From Synchiropus splendidus (Eukaryota > Chordata > Actinopteri > Syngnathiformes > Callionymidae), in the NCBI RefSeq assembly GCF_027744825.2, contig NC_071336.1, forward strand, positions 19,526,501 to 19,590,500: 64,000 bases of DNA, given 5' to 3'. The notes under the pieces are model-generated. The model made no database searches and had not been told where the DNA came from. It saw only the letters and a program-made list of their open reading frames with translations. Made by a program: the position numbers and the translations under genes. Below are positions 35,501-49,332 of this stretch, piece after piece; within the stretch, counting starts at the first letter, position 1, and each line of letters starts with the position of its first letter.

Positions 35501-38500
35501 TCAACAATTTAAAAACAACCAAGTAAAAATAAAAAATAACCAATGACATTGTTTCATTTTGTGTTTTGTATCGTGGTCCCTCAATCATATCTGTATCACT
35601 TCATGTTACTGTGTTGTTATACCACAAGGTAAAACAGTACTCCGGATCAAAACATGCATCATTCTGAGAGGGTCAATTCTTTTGGTTCAAGAACATTTTA
35701 TTTCAGTATTTATTTCAGTAAAGAACAAACTTAGAATAAGTCAAATCAAACAGGAAGACCCTTTTCAAATTTGCTGCTTTATTTTTAGTCAGCCGCATAC
35801 CTCACCATGGCCTGCTCCTTTATTTCTTCCACTACAACAGACACAGATAGGGCATGTCACATGACATCTATTTACTGCTTAACCGCAGTCCCCTAAGGCT
35901 CGAATGTAATCTAAGTGAAATTTCTGAGGTCCAGCTTAAAGCTTTAAAGACTATAAAGAGACTGTATTATCACTCCACTGCATTCTTTATTCTTCTGTGT
36001 TATTCATTTTGTGTAACGCCTGAATTATTGATTCGGTAGCTGCCCTTCCTGGGTCTTGTTCTCCTGAGGTTTCTGCCTCTTTTTTTCTCTTCCCACCAAC
36101 TACTCTTGTGGAGATAACTGAGTGGCACAATTCCCAGAGTAAAGTAAACCTTCAGTTTTCTCAAATTGTAAGTCTATGGGGGAAAAATGCTCTTTTTTGT
36201 CTTTTTTTTCTATTCAGCATCAGTTTGAACGAAGAGGCATCCGTAGATCAACAATATGCAGGTTGATCTACTGGCATTCACCCATTAGATGTAGGGCTGA
36301 ACGATACCTCGTTCTTGTATTGATATCAAGATGTCAACATTCAAGATATTAACTTCATAAAACCAATGACATCTGTTTGTTGCGTTTGAGATCTCTGATG
36401 ACACAGGCATCCAATCACCGAAACAATTTAGCCCCAAAAGATTGATGAGAGAACCATGAATCAGAGGGGAAGGTTTTCACATTTCATGAATCGTTGACGA
36501 TAAAAACACTTGCTCACGCGGTCTGCTTCTTCATATAGACTTCAGTCACTATGATGTATCTTTGGGGACTTTTTCTGTTAAAAACATGCTGAAAGTCATC
36601 GTGATCATGAACATGATGTGTTACGTGTTATTCGCATGTTTGCCGTTTCCACACTTAGATGTGATGAAAACTAGTCATATCACATTGCTTGAACATATTG
36701 GGGGTGGCAGGACTCTCCCGTTGGTGAGAAGCCGCACCATATGGCCGAAGCTCAAAGTAGAATCGCTGCTCCTTGGCAGTGACACCACTTGGTGAGGTGT
36801 TCCAACATACAGTGTAGCAATCTATGTTCAAAACAAATAAATGATTTTTGAGGCTATAATTTGACACACCCATGTGCACGCTTCATTTTAAGTTTAGCAG
36901 ACGCACGTATTCGCCCCAAACTTTTGTGACCCCTTCGTCTTGGAGCTGAATTGACTATTAAACAGAGGAGGACGGTGCTGCAGGTGTGTGTTGTGCAGGG
37001 CACCTGGAAAGTGCTTATCACCCTCATTTCAGGCAAAATGACACTTAATAATGCAAAACATCAACCGACCCTTCAAAATAGGGGGCATAAATAATTGAAG
37101 CTGTCTAGTCAGTGAAAGACAATTATAATTTCAGCACAGATCAGAGGAAGGTTGACTTAAACTGTTCCCCGTGGAACATGAAGTGACAGAAAGCAGTTTC
37201 CACACGCAGTCGAAATAAAAAACGTGCATGAAGTGAATTCACTTATTCTGAGGGCCACATTAGTCAACGCAATCACACCACTATTACAACCCTGACCTGG
37301 ATACATAAATATTTTAACACATGAATATTTGAGAGGAAAAGCTGATGCACAGAAGAGGTGTAGCGCTTCCAAAAAGTGTGTCCCTCACAACAGGGGGTTG
37401 AATAAACTGAACAGATTGAGGGCCCCTCTTCACTCAAACAAATTTGAAAAAATTGTTAAAAACATGGTGAGATTTATAGCAAGGACTATTGCTTTGGATT
37501 ATGTAACTTTCTTCCTGAACAGTCATCCAAAAAGCTGTTAAACATTAATTCCTCAGCACATTTTTAACAAGATTCCATAAAAGAGTAAGATGTTCAATGT
37601 CATTCTTCATGACTCCAGTCTCTTCTGCTTTTCTTGCTACTATAATTCAGTGTGATACCCAAACATTCACAGAAAATAATGGGCATAACATTTTTAAATG
37701 TTGTGTTTTAAAAAGATAAAAAATAGCAACTCAATTAAAGGTTGCATTTTATGTATATATTTTAAGGATGCATTTCACAGAAGAAAATTTTGGGCATGAA
37801 TATTTTTGACACAAAGAGCTTCGTTCATTTCATTTCATTTCAACAGACAAACCTAACACTGCAAAAAAAAAAACATACTCCGGGGCGCACATATCCAGCC
37901 CCAGCCCACAGTCCCAAGTCAACTTGTGATCGACATGTATTTATGTATGTTAAATCAGACTCACAACAAATTCATTAGTCGTCACTCACAGATCATGGAC
38001 TCGCCAATACCCGAGTCTGTCAGCAGAGGCTGTCGCGGAGTGGAGCATTAGAGAAATACACTCTCAGCTCCAGTGAAAATAAATGACTAAAAGTGATCAA
38101 TGATAAACATTACACAAAATGCAAAACACAAATTTAGCTGACCAAATATGATAGAAACCATGATTTCATCAGAAATGTCTTATTGGCACAGCCTGATCTA
38201 ACTCAGGAGTCTTGGTAACTACTAATGTATTAACTAAAAGTAAAACCATGAACAAAAGTCTTAAGATTCTCTCAACTGCCCTTCGGTGTTGTTTGGCTGC
38301 ATGATGTGGCTTAGTTCCATTAAACACCAATCAGAAAAACAGCACCCCTGCTGGCCAAGGAGTGAATCGAATTTTTGTGAATCAACATTGAATTGGGGAA
38401 GGTAGAATAGCAATGCATGGCTGAATCGATTGGTTTTACACAACTCTACTGCATGGTGTGTATTATTGTATTGTATGTATAAGATCTTTGTCAACAAATG

Positions 38501-40183
38501 CACATGTGGACTGTGGTGTGTGCTTGAGACCCTTTTTACGACAGTTTGCAATTCAACTCTTAAACCCTGTTATGCTTTGAGTAAAAAGCTCTCCAACGTT
38601 GAAAAATCATGAAACTATCAGCAACATTTCTCTGTCCGCTGTCGATAAATGGTGGACAGGACACCATTGCCTTTCATACCTTTGAACTTCCCAAAAAGAC
38701 ACGTTATAGGGAGTTTTTAGGAGAAAGAAAATGAGTGTTACTATCAATCACAGTAACACTGAGAATTCAAGAATGAAGGGATAGAAGTGAGATTAGAAAG
38801 GCTTGTCTGCACACAGAAGGAAGGACGACCAGCAGCTACTCCAAAGACGAGGTGAATGTCCAAGGTCGGATGTGTTACTTATGCAAAATATTTGGTGAAC
38901 AGCTTTCCCCAAGTGGATCAACGACTCAAACAAGATCCCAAATACTGGATGAGCTTTTCATTAAAATGGACTCCGGGACATTTCTGGTCTTGTGGGTGGT
39001 TGACTTAACTTTTAAAGAAACGCTAAAGTTTGATGAAACTGAAGCTGAGTTTGGCTGGTTGTGAGCAACAGTGTGTCACCGCCAGTCCATTTGTCAGGCA
39101 GAAGCGTGACAGACGCGCCAATTAGTCTGCTGGTGACAAAGAAGCTGTCTGGTAGAAACAGCAAACGTCAATCCATCCATGAAGTTTTTATCAAGCTGCC
39201 GATACGTGGCGACAATGGTGGATATTTAAAGATGATTCTCTGTGTTTAACAACGCAGGCTCTGTGTTCTTGACAGTCAATGAATTACAACACAGTGACAG
39301 AAATGAGGGTGTTGGTTTAGAATGCAGTTTCAGATCTTAGTTGCCTGTTTAGAAACAGAAACATTATAATACAGCATCACTAAGCAATGATGTATTACCT
39401 GTCACTCACATGACAGATGACCATTGTTCACGTTTGTGTTTTCAATGAAACGCAGCATCTTAGTACTCAACATCGGCCAAAACAACAGTATTATGTATTG
39501 AAACTTCCGACACCACGTGTTTAATTCGGAAGAGAGGTAGGATTTAAACTTAAAAAGTCAGCTGTTATGTAAAATGCATGTTTATAAGGCTCTAAAAAGA
39601 ATGTGAAGCAGCAGACGCCATTTCTCTCTTCAATTTCTTAATAAAGTTATACATTCAGATAGGCAACCACAGAACTTGGACATGGAAGCAGTGCATCGCC
39701 ATGGAAACCAATCTTGTTTCTCTTTGAAAACAATTGGTTTTCACTTCAGCTAATGAGAACTGGAGTGAAGCAAATCACTGTGGGATGAGAGTTGTGGATC
39801 GAAGGAGCAGCTGCGATTTCTCATTTTGATATGATCTCACCTCCTGATAAAACCCTGGCTGGAACCAACCAATCTTTCTGGACTTCTCAATCTTTCGTTA
39901 TTCAGCACCGTCTGAGCGTGGCAGTTTTCATGCAGTGTAGGACCAAACAATCAAGGACAGGTGCATGAAAAAGCTTTGTTGCAGGAGTAAAAGAGCAAAC
40001 TAGTTTCTCATTTATAAACAAGAACGAAATTCAAATGTGAATTACGCCTTACAATCACGATGTCCACCAAGTAGGTTATGTAGTTGTTTGCCTTTGCTAG
40101 AGATTAACTTAGATTTGATACATGGGTGCCGCTAGATTTCCATTGCAATTCAAATTTCTTATGACTACACTATTGTAGCAATT

Positions 40184-40198
40184 TGATAGTTGTGATTT
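40184..40198. repeat. target-site duplication, left copy (L1)
   Basis: TGATAGTTGTGATTT, identical to 41065-41079, directly abutting the AATAAAAA end of the L1 copy. Confidence 0.85.
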
Positions 40199-41064
40199 TT
40201 ATTGACACATAACAGCAAAAATATACATCTCAATGATCAATATCTTCTTTTCTCTATTTTCCCACCCAACAGTTTTCCAACAAAGAAATTATGTCAATAA
40301 CATTGCAATAAAAAAAAAAGGAAAAAAACAAACAAGAAAACAAAACAAAAGAAAAACAGTCACACACACACACACACAAAATCACCTCTACTGAGTGACA
40401 ACCCTAGCCTTGTATAAAAGACAATGTGAAACATAGCAACAATATCGTATGAACTTGTCAGTGGAACTTCTTAAAAGAAAACAAAGTTTTTACAATTTCA
40501 ACTGTTGAGTAACATCTCATAACCACCATTTATAACTGGGAGGACAAGAATTTTTCCAGTTTAACAATATGAGTCTATGGGCAATGATCAGAGTAAAAAC
40601 TGCCATTCTGTATTTAATACCCTGAAGTGGACAGTTATTGCTGTGGATCCCAGATAGGGCAAGTTTGGGATCAGGGCTGATTACATGCCCTGTAATTTCT
40701 GACAAAGTAGTAAAAATCTGGGACCAAAAGTTAAGTAAATGTGGGCAAAGCCAAAACATGTGTCCAAGAGATGCTGGATGTTGTCTGCATCGGTCACAAA
40801 GAGGATCCATGTTTGGGTATATTGTGGCAAGTTTCACTTTTGAATAATGAAGACGATGTAATATTCTGAATTGAATGAGTCCATGTCTCACACATATTTG
40901 AAGTCTGGTGTATGTTTCCTAATGCTTCCTCCCATTCATCATCTGTGAGGGACAGACCCAAATCACCCTCCCAGGCAGATTTTAAATGATCTAGAATTGT
41001 TCTTTGTTGAGTCATCAAAGTGGTGTATATAGAAGAAATTGCTCTCCTGGCTGATGGATCTGAA
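40199..41064 (-). mobile_element. 5'-truncated L1-type LINE insertion with target-site duplications
   Basis: The minus strand encodes the C-terminal end of an L1 ORF2 protein in two adjoining frames. The first is an acidic DDEWEEAL... segment near 41000-40800. The second is RHGLIQFRILHRLHYSKVKL, followed by CDRCRQHPASLGHMFWLCPH (Cys/His-rich region, 40890-40740), ending at about 40517 with ...WWL. About 320 bases of 3' UTR follow and end in AATAAAAA at 40199. The insertion is bounded by exact 15-bp direct repeats (TGATAGTTGTGATTT) at 40184-40198 and 41065-41079. It is 5'-truncated and frameshifted, so inactive. The perfect duplications suggest a fairly recent insertion. Confidence 0.9.
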
Positions 41065-41079
41065 TGATAGTTGTGATTT
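41065..41079. repeat. target-site duplication, right copy (L1)
   Basis: TGATAGTTGTGATTT, identical to 40184-40198. It marks the 5' truncation point of the L1 copy. Confidence 0.85.
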
Positions 41080-44000
41080 AAATTTCTTTATTTACTATTA
41101 TATTTGAGCAATAGTCACACCCCCCCCAAAAAAACCAAGGCTAGGTAAGGTGGTGACCGTGGAGGTATTTGTGTCTCTATCAAGAGTATAATTTACTCTT
41201 TATGAAAACCTTTAATGAAAACCATTAATCAATAAAATTTAAGGGCTGAATAGGTTCAGTGATTGACAACCTTCGATTAAATTTTAGCAGTGTTCTGATG
41301 TTCCATCTAAATTTAGGACGATTTTAAAAGAACTGTAATTCACCTGCTTGTAATCACAGCTGCTCTACCGCTATGCTACGAAAAAAAACATACGTAAAAA
41401 GCACGTCAGAACACTGTCGTTCTTTCTACTAGTGGACTATAATGTATACTGGTGAGTCAAATGTGTATATACAGGCCTGACACCATAATCCTTGAGTCAA
41501 TTAATAGAACGATAATGAAAAAAAATAACTTGACCATTTTGCTGGCTTTGATTAATTGGCATGTGCATGTTTGTTTGTTTGATTTCCTCGTCTCCTTCTG
41601 CTGCTGCAAGCTGTCTTCTCTCTCCATCGGTCATAAACACATCTCCGGGCGTGTTTGTAGGACTGCGAAATGAACAAAGTGACCCCTCTTGTCGGTCAGG
41701 TCTGAGTTTAGGCAGCAGACAGTAAGTTTGGGACTCAGAGGAGAAACACACGACAATGTTGCCAAAATAATGGGACGACAAAAAACATAATAACAAAAAC
41801 AAAAGCCACAAAGCTGGTGTGGGAATATTTTGGTTTCAAACCTACTGAGCGAGGTCAGCACAACAAAGTGGACGAGCTAGTTTGATTTATTTGTTCTCAT
41901 ATGGTGACAACAAATAAGGAAGCACATCAAACATGCAAGTGCAAGACTATGAAGTTTAATTATTATTATTTTAGAGATTTTCGTTAACAATGGTAAACAT
42001 AATAAATAAAATGGTGTGCTAGTGTTATTATTGATAAATTATCACTAAACTACATCGCTAAAAACCCTTTGGGTTTGAATATGGATGGCCAACAGCATGT
42101 CATAAGTCAAGTTCATATATTCCACTTTTAGAGTTGTGCAGTCCCTGCTGTGGGAGGAGCACAGCACAAACCCCAGAGTCACCCTCCCTGTTCGACACAA
42201 TCCCAGAGCAGCATAATCCATCAACGCAAGCTGTGGTCCATATGCGATAATGCTCCTAATGTCTGTTTGCAGCCTCTCTCCTCCTCGTGGCATTTCTGCT
42301 GTGCTCACTCTCTTGCGGCTGATAATAAATGAGCTGCTTCTTCATTAACTCTGCTATTTCCAGTAATGTTGCGGCTCTTGAGCAGCGCAAATAAAACCAA
42401 ACATCCCCACTTAAACTCCACAAAACCAACTAGATTTATGTAGCTGCTGCTAGAGCGCGTGCATGGGAAGATGATCTGTGTCTCGCTCGATTCTGACTCA
42501 GTAGACCAGCATCACTGCGCACCATAAAGCTAACAGATTCCAAGTGGGAAGAAGTATTTACGCCCAAAGTACAAGACAGTCAGTGCACTCACTTGCTAAT
42601 GTCAGTCAACATTAGAGTCAGGGTGAAGCCAGAGGCAATTAAAGAGGCAGGTGATTCAGAGTGACTGATACAGTTAATTACAAGTGTTGCCCTACAATGA
42701 ACACAGCCACAGCCATAATATACTTATAGCCATTGAACCCAAGTGCCAAGCATCTGCATGCCGCCCATTTGAAACCATCAAAGACTCATCTGAAAGTGGA
42801 CCAGTGTGGAGCATTTCTGTCTCATCAGAAACAAACACTTAAGGGATGATTTTCATGTTTTACCCAGCAACGCTAAGGTTTTCAGCTTCGTGATCTCTGG
42901 GCTCATCTTACCACAGTGGGTTTTCGCTCCTTATTTTAGAACAACTCAGTCACACGAGGGGACAAAATGAAAGACACAGTCCAAGTCATGAGTTGAACAG
43001 AAATCATCACCACAAATCACATCTGTCTGCAGCCAAATTCCATCATAAAGCCTCAGAGTGGTGAATTTCAAAATACATAAATAGCATTCCTCCATCACAA
43101 AGAAACAAACATTCACCTTTGTGAGCCAGATTCCATCCATTCATCCACAAAACAATTTCCCTTCTTGGGAAATTCAACATTAAGGTCAAATAGTACGGCG
43201 TGAAACAGGACGTTCATGGGTCGGCATGATATTAGCATGCACCGGAGGTAACTTCATTTTAGGAGGACTTCACGTCAGGTGTGCTCATTTTCCAAGCCAA
43301 TTTTTTCAGAGACAGTTTTATAAAAAAGTGCACTGTAAAATTGGAGCTGTTTCAGGTGTCCACACAAATCCACTGACCACAAGCTAAAGCAATGTTGTAC
43401 CAATGCCAGGCCTGCAGTGGCCGCGGCGTTGCAACAAACAATGACTACGGTTTGTTGCATGCACATATGAAGCTCATGCATCATCCTAGCGTTGAAGCAT
43501 AACAAATCGAAAGTGGAAAGAGTTGTTGGAGCGACGGTGAGGTCAAGCTGTCATTGCAAGGTACACTGAGCAGCAAATCAAAAAAGGCAGATCCGGACCA
43601 GAAAACAGAAGAAAGCAGAAGTTTGCTTGAAATAAATAAGTGTTTGTGGCTGACTTCTCTGTAGTTGTCATTATAGTGACCAAAGGCCTGACACAGGACT
43701 TGATACTCGGTCTCCACATCCGTGTGGACAGAGGCTACATTAGAACTAATTTAGAGCCCACAAAAATTACTTGGGAGGCCAGATTTGACCCTTATTTGGC
43801 ATGCATTATAGTCGCTCTCTTCTTCTACTATTGGTGGATTCGACTCAGTCATCATAACAGCTCAATTTCTCTCACTTTTGTTCTGCCTTACATGCGCTTG
43901 GCTCAAGGTTTCTGCCTCAAGCAGGTGGTTTGCCTTGCTTCAACGCTATCTCACAAGATCTGGCAGAGGCTGTTCTCACCACTTATTTTATTTTCAATAA

Positions 44001-47000
44001 AGCACTTTGAAAATGTAGCCAACCCATCATTTACACCAGTTAGCGCTACTATCACTGCAGCACATCGTGAAGGACCTCGTCCCACATCTGGACATCATCA
44101 CATTTGACCTTCCACTTAATTTCAAGTTTATTATTATTCAGTCGCCACTAAAAGTACTCGCACCATTCATAGCACGATTCCCGTGATGCACTTCATCAGC
44201 TGAAGCTCTTAAAACAGCTAATGGATTCTCCAGCTCTCCAAATCTACTTCAGTCTGCATGTTATCATCACCTGGCTAATTGTGTGTCACTCCCGCTGGTG
44301 GCCCAGGTTCAGTGGTGTTCAATGACGCTGAAAGAGAAGGCTTATTACAACACTTTAGATAATGAGTCACTGCTAATCAATAACTCATTATGCAAAGAAG
44401 GATGATCATTGTAACATATGGTCTTTTGAAGGAGCGCACAACAGAAAACAAAAGGTTAGCAAGGGCGCAGTTCTGTAGATGCTTTTCCGTGTTTATTTCA
44501 CTCTGGATGACTACAGTCTCCCGATATACAGCATATGATTGTCACTGGTGGCTGTCAAGTGAAGTGTTGTCAAATGTAAAATACTGCAACACATAGCATT
44601 TGTCACTGTGACCCCAAGCAAATAAGATGGTGTTACCATGTTGCCACTCCTTGAATAGATTTTGACGGCACAAGTATGACAGAAATCCCTTGACACTACT
44701 TGCTGTAGCATTTACCCATTCAGACAAAGCCAGTGCTGAGCCGAGATACAATGCCTCACCTTTCCTCGTCTACACACGATTTCAAGCCTGAGAACTACAG
44801 TAGATTATCCTAATCCAGTCTTTTCTTCTAATCTGTGAATATCAATGACCATTCACACCACTAAGAAGAAAGATGCATTTGCACGCCGTCGTTGGCGCAT
44901 GAAATCCCCGGCTGAATGTTCAATCATTCCATTTCCGATGCCTGCTCACTTCCCTTCTCCACTGTGACACCAGGAACACCCACTTCTCCGTCGTCTCCAC
45001 TTAACAAACCCTCCATCATCTGTGATCATTCCCTTCAATCTCTTCTTCCGGCTGTCCAGGCTGCTCGTCTGTGATTGTGAGAGTCACAGCGCTCCTTCCC
45101 CTTGACTGCCATCTAGCACATCATCCCAATCGAAAACAAACAAATTCTCCAGCCAACAAACAATCCTACTTGCACTAAGAAAAAAAACCAAAACAAAGCA
45201 CATGTGAATCAGCCTCAGCTCATCTTCTTCCTGGATTCATGAGCTCAGTTTCCAAACCACATTAGGTCATTTCAATTGGCCTTTGATGATCCCAACCAGA
45301 AGGAAAGTATTTGCCATGGTCACTGTAAATCCAAGTATCTGGCAACACTATCGGGAGGTCTTAGTAGTTCAAGGCAGGCTAATCTAGAGCTGATCCAGAT
45401 ATGGGCTACCGTGCATAATTAGAAGTCAAGTACCTGCGGTAGGGTTACTAACCCATTCTGATTTAATTAATTCAAACAGGCGAACGAGATGTTTACACAC
45501 TGGTGGGAATAACTGCCAGCTGTTCCAATCCAAAGTCAGGCTTTGAGCGCACCCATTTATGAAATTGACCGAATCCAGGCTGGATTATCTATATACTGAA
45601 GTGGGCACATTCCCAGGGGCACCACGGTGGAGGGAGGTATCAAGAGACTATCACAATACTTGTATTATTGTCTGTATATAGAGTACTATAATATCATTTC
45701 AACAAATAATACACTTATAGTTCAAAGGCTCTTGAGTCAAACTTTTGCCTTTGTAAACTATAGAAAACAGGCTTTTACCTGTTTAAGCGCAGCAGTTGGC
45801 GTGACGGAAAAAAGTTATTGAAGAGATTGTCATTGTTTTTAACAAAAGGACAATTAGTGCCTGCAAAGCTGAACAGTCCCAAAATTGAGGAAGTGTTTCT
45901 GAAGCTCAATCCATCACCACCTTACTGTCTACAGTGTCTTGTTCACTGGAACATTTCTTTACACATGTAGTCATTATGTTCCTTTTTTAAAGAATCATTG
46001 ACTCATGATGGACCCCAATCAGCACAGGGGTATCTTGGCAGCTCTGTAGATTGAGTTGCTTCAGAAAAAGTCATTCTTTTTGAATTTATCACATTGTTTA
46101 ATTTATTGATGGGGGATACTCCAACAATAATAACATAATAACAATAATGACTCAAAAGTGCATTTTCAGTTTTTGAGAGACAACAAAACCAAATGTTGTG
46201 ATGAAGATAAGCAAAACCATGGTCAGTGCGATCGACGGCAAGGTCGGTGGCGAGTATTCAGTGGAGGTATTTCTACACATCTGAGAAAGACTGACAGTAG
46301 CGATCCGTAAGATGTGTCATGCTAAAATTGAGAGGAACTGTATTTGCAAAGTATTTCCTTATACACACACGTGCATGCTGGACGGCCTCGGTGCATGAGC
46401 GAGTCTTGTACACACCACTGCTCACGAGCTCTCTGCGACAGTCACGTCACTGCAGTGGGTCTGAGAACATTGTCTCTACTCTTGCCTCCTTTGAGCCGCA
46501 AACTACAGAGACCAGCTCCTCTGACGCTGTCAAACAAAAAAAAATCATACTGTTTGCATCAACGTTGGTTTAGCATCACCAGACCCCCTTAGCCTCACCA
46601 AATTAGACTGAGCAAAACCTAGCAATATATTTGTTCCAATCCTTGGTCGAAAACAAATATTGTAACATTCAGGGCTGAAACTCAAAGTTATTCAAATTCT
46701 AAAGCACATCTTAAATATTGATGGCGCATACACAAATGAACAAATAATTCATGATGCCTTTTTAACTAACAAAACAGCATACAAGAAAGCTCAATGATCA
46801 CCTGTGAATGAGGAAGCCAGCAACAGGATACGACCCCTGGCTTTTAAAAGTAGTTGCTAACCATCAACTTTTCTATTTGCATACACACCACCATCTGTGT
46901 GAGCAGAAAAGAATCACGGGCAGGTGAAACCAACCTTTCTCAGCGCCTGAGCTTCGGCATCTTCTCAGTGCAGTCTTGTATTCCAGTCGCCTGGATCTGC

Positions 47001-49136
47001 GTGTGTGCTCATCTCTCCACCCTGAAGTGCATCAAACAGAGAGACATTTTATTACGCACCATCAAAACACTCCAGCGGCTTCCTGGGGGCTAATGTGCAA
47101 GTCCAACAGAGTCCAGTGATCATGCTGGATCACTGCTTCTGCCTCTGTTCCGTAGTTCATGTCAGAGCTGGAGTTGTGCTGGTACGGCTGAAACATGCTT
47201 TTAGCTAGTAGGGCATCTAGGCATTTTGCTAAATGCCCTGTACTTTAAATGAGATGGCCATACTTTTTTAAAAAAATCCTGAAAGTTGCTCTGTTTTCCC
47301 TCCAGTTTTCAAGGGTAACTTTGATGACTGTGCTCAAACTTTGCCAATTCAAGCGTTACAAGCAGTCATGGCCTTTTTTTTTTTTTTTTTTGCCGAAATC
47401 ATGCATCATCACGTTGAGCTCACATTTCACAAAACTCAACCCTACAATTTTGTTGGGGTAAAATATGTCTCTTCAAACTTTTTCATGGCAAGGAAGTGCA
47501 GGTACAGTCACCTTTTTTCTGTTTGTTTTTGTCATTTTTTGAAGAAACATTTAAAAACTAAATTTAAATTTAAAAAACAGATTTTTGTACAACATTAAAA
47601 AAAGATTGAAAGAAGAAAAGACTATTCTGTAGTCCACAAAATGTGCACCTCAAAATACCAGAGGAAAATTCTCTGGACAAACAATTGTAGCCTGAACTTG
47701 ATGTTCAATCTCTCAAGAGTCACATTACATGCTTTTTTAAGAGTAAGCAGGCTATTAACATTTAGACATAAACACACATTTAGACATGCAACTTCTCGAC
47801 GGACAGCACCTGAGCTTGAATGACAAGGACACAACTTCATACTGTTGTGCATGAATACCAGAAACTGGCCATCCGCATACTCATGGAAGCCAACGTGGCA
47901 GTACATATTTGACTGTTCCCTCAACGGATGTCAGCACACGGCTTTATACTCTACGTTGACAAGTCTAAGCAGTTTTCCCTTGAAGGGAAGCCCTGTCTCT
48001 AACAGGAACTCTCTGCATCACTCTTGGAACCAGGTTCAGAACCTCGACGTCTTGTGTCTCAACATTGCTGCAACAACTCAATCATGCCCATGCAGCCACA
48101 CATGCACCTTAGGACACAGCCCCTTGTGGCACAGAGGAATCCGGTGCAGACTTCTGTCATTTACTCTTTAGAACTCACTCCTGACCCATTTGTCCTCGCT
48201 AGCACAACTGTTCTAAAATATTCACAGCCAGTTTCCCTACCTTCCATGCGATTGTCATGGAGTGTTCTGCCACAGCCTCTGAACACAGACACATGCTTTA
48301 CAACTCCAGCAGGACCATGGCATTCATTTGGTTCTTATTGTGGGTTTTAGCCTCCATGATGAATCATAGCAAATACTGTAGGTCTCTTAGGATAAAAGTG
48401 TGAGTTGCGGCTGGCAGCTCAGCACAGCACTATCATTTACATACTGAACAGATTTATTATAATCATTTGGAACTTTGCCTGCATTTAGCAAATTTGTCTT
48501 CCCTGCAGAGAAGTTCCATATAGCCCACTGAGACGACGACAACTATTAGGCCGGTCTGGTTCAGGGTAGGGGCACAGTCCAGATGGTGGTCTGTCCTGCC
48601 CTGTCCAGGTGTGTGTGGGGAGGATTTGACAGTCATAATCACACAGGTCAGAGGGAGGTCAGTCAGTCCAGCAGGAGCTCCATGCCCTTGTCATCATTCA
48701 AGGAAGCCACCCACGTGGTATTTATGCATAATGTTCTTGTTTTGTCTGCGCAAATCAATTTGGCATATTTTGTTTTTGCAAATGTGGATCACTTCATCAT
48801 TGGGAAATAAACTGTTGTTACAAAATACATTTAAAAACGAGACAGACTATTTTAGCAATAAATATTCTTGTTTATTTAGAAGATTTTGTCTTCAATACTA
48901 CACTGTTTGATATGAACACACAGTTGTTTGTTGCTGTTTTTTAAATGGGCAACTAAGTTAGTATTTTAGATATTATTAATGATGGGATTGATCTGAAGGC
49001 ACAAAATATTGTTGAATGAAAAAAATACTACTAATAATAACAACTTTATTAATCCTCCAAAAGTTTGGCAGTTTGGAACAGATTAGCATAATTGTCCCAA
49101 GTGATTCATGATGACACAAAAATAAATATTTGCCTC

Positions 49137-49157
49137 TTTTTTTTTTTTTTTTTTTTT
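49137..49157. repeat. poly(T) tract
   Basis: Twenty-one T followed by CTAGTGGGCCACATTATATA. No retrocopy is recognised next to it. Confidence 0.9.
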
Positions 49158-49255
49158 CTAGTGGGCCACATTATATACTCGGACCGTGCTGAAGAGCTAT
49201 AATGAGTGATAAGAGGCGTACTATAGGTTGGGTATCTCATATAATATATGAGATA

Positions 49256-49332
49256 CAGGGGTTGGGCAAAATAATGGAAACACCTTAAAGCTAAAAAAGC
49301 TTTAAGGTGTTTGCATTACTTTGTTATGTTGT
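49256..49332. mobile_element. fold-back remnant of a DNA transposon (TA-target type)
   Basis: CAGGGGTTGGGCAAAATAAT begins directly after a TA and resembles the terminal repeat of fish pogo/Tc1-like MITEs. It runs into AAACACCTTAAAGCT (49278-49292). A perfect 15-bp inverted copy follows after five bases (49298-49312), and then a degraded second end (TTGCATTACTTTGTTATGTTGTCC). The two ends lie almost head to head with no interior. Confidence 0.5.

Larger units (their letters stand above)
26327..40183. other. upstream region without recognisable genes (part 1)
   Basis: Probably dlgap1 5'-UTR intron, because coding exon 1 has an acceptor at 26327. It holds microsatellites (28683, 32485), an AT-rich repeat (29838), a poly(T) tract (29970) and scattered single ends resembling hAT MITEs (28078, 30493, 31616, 36293, 38449). 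No coding exon, tRNA or structured RNA can be supported. Confidence 0.6.

Noticed and set aside
43640..44107. 155-codon plus-strand open frame, the longest in the right half
   Set aside because: No motif. It includes a common-repeat-like GTTTCTGCCTC stretch and an AATAAAGCAC word, and its composition is not protein-like over its length.
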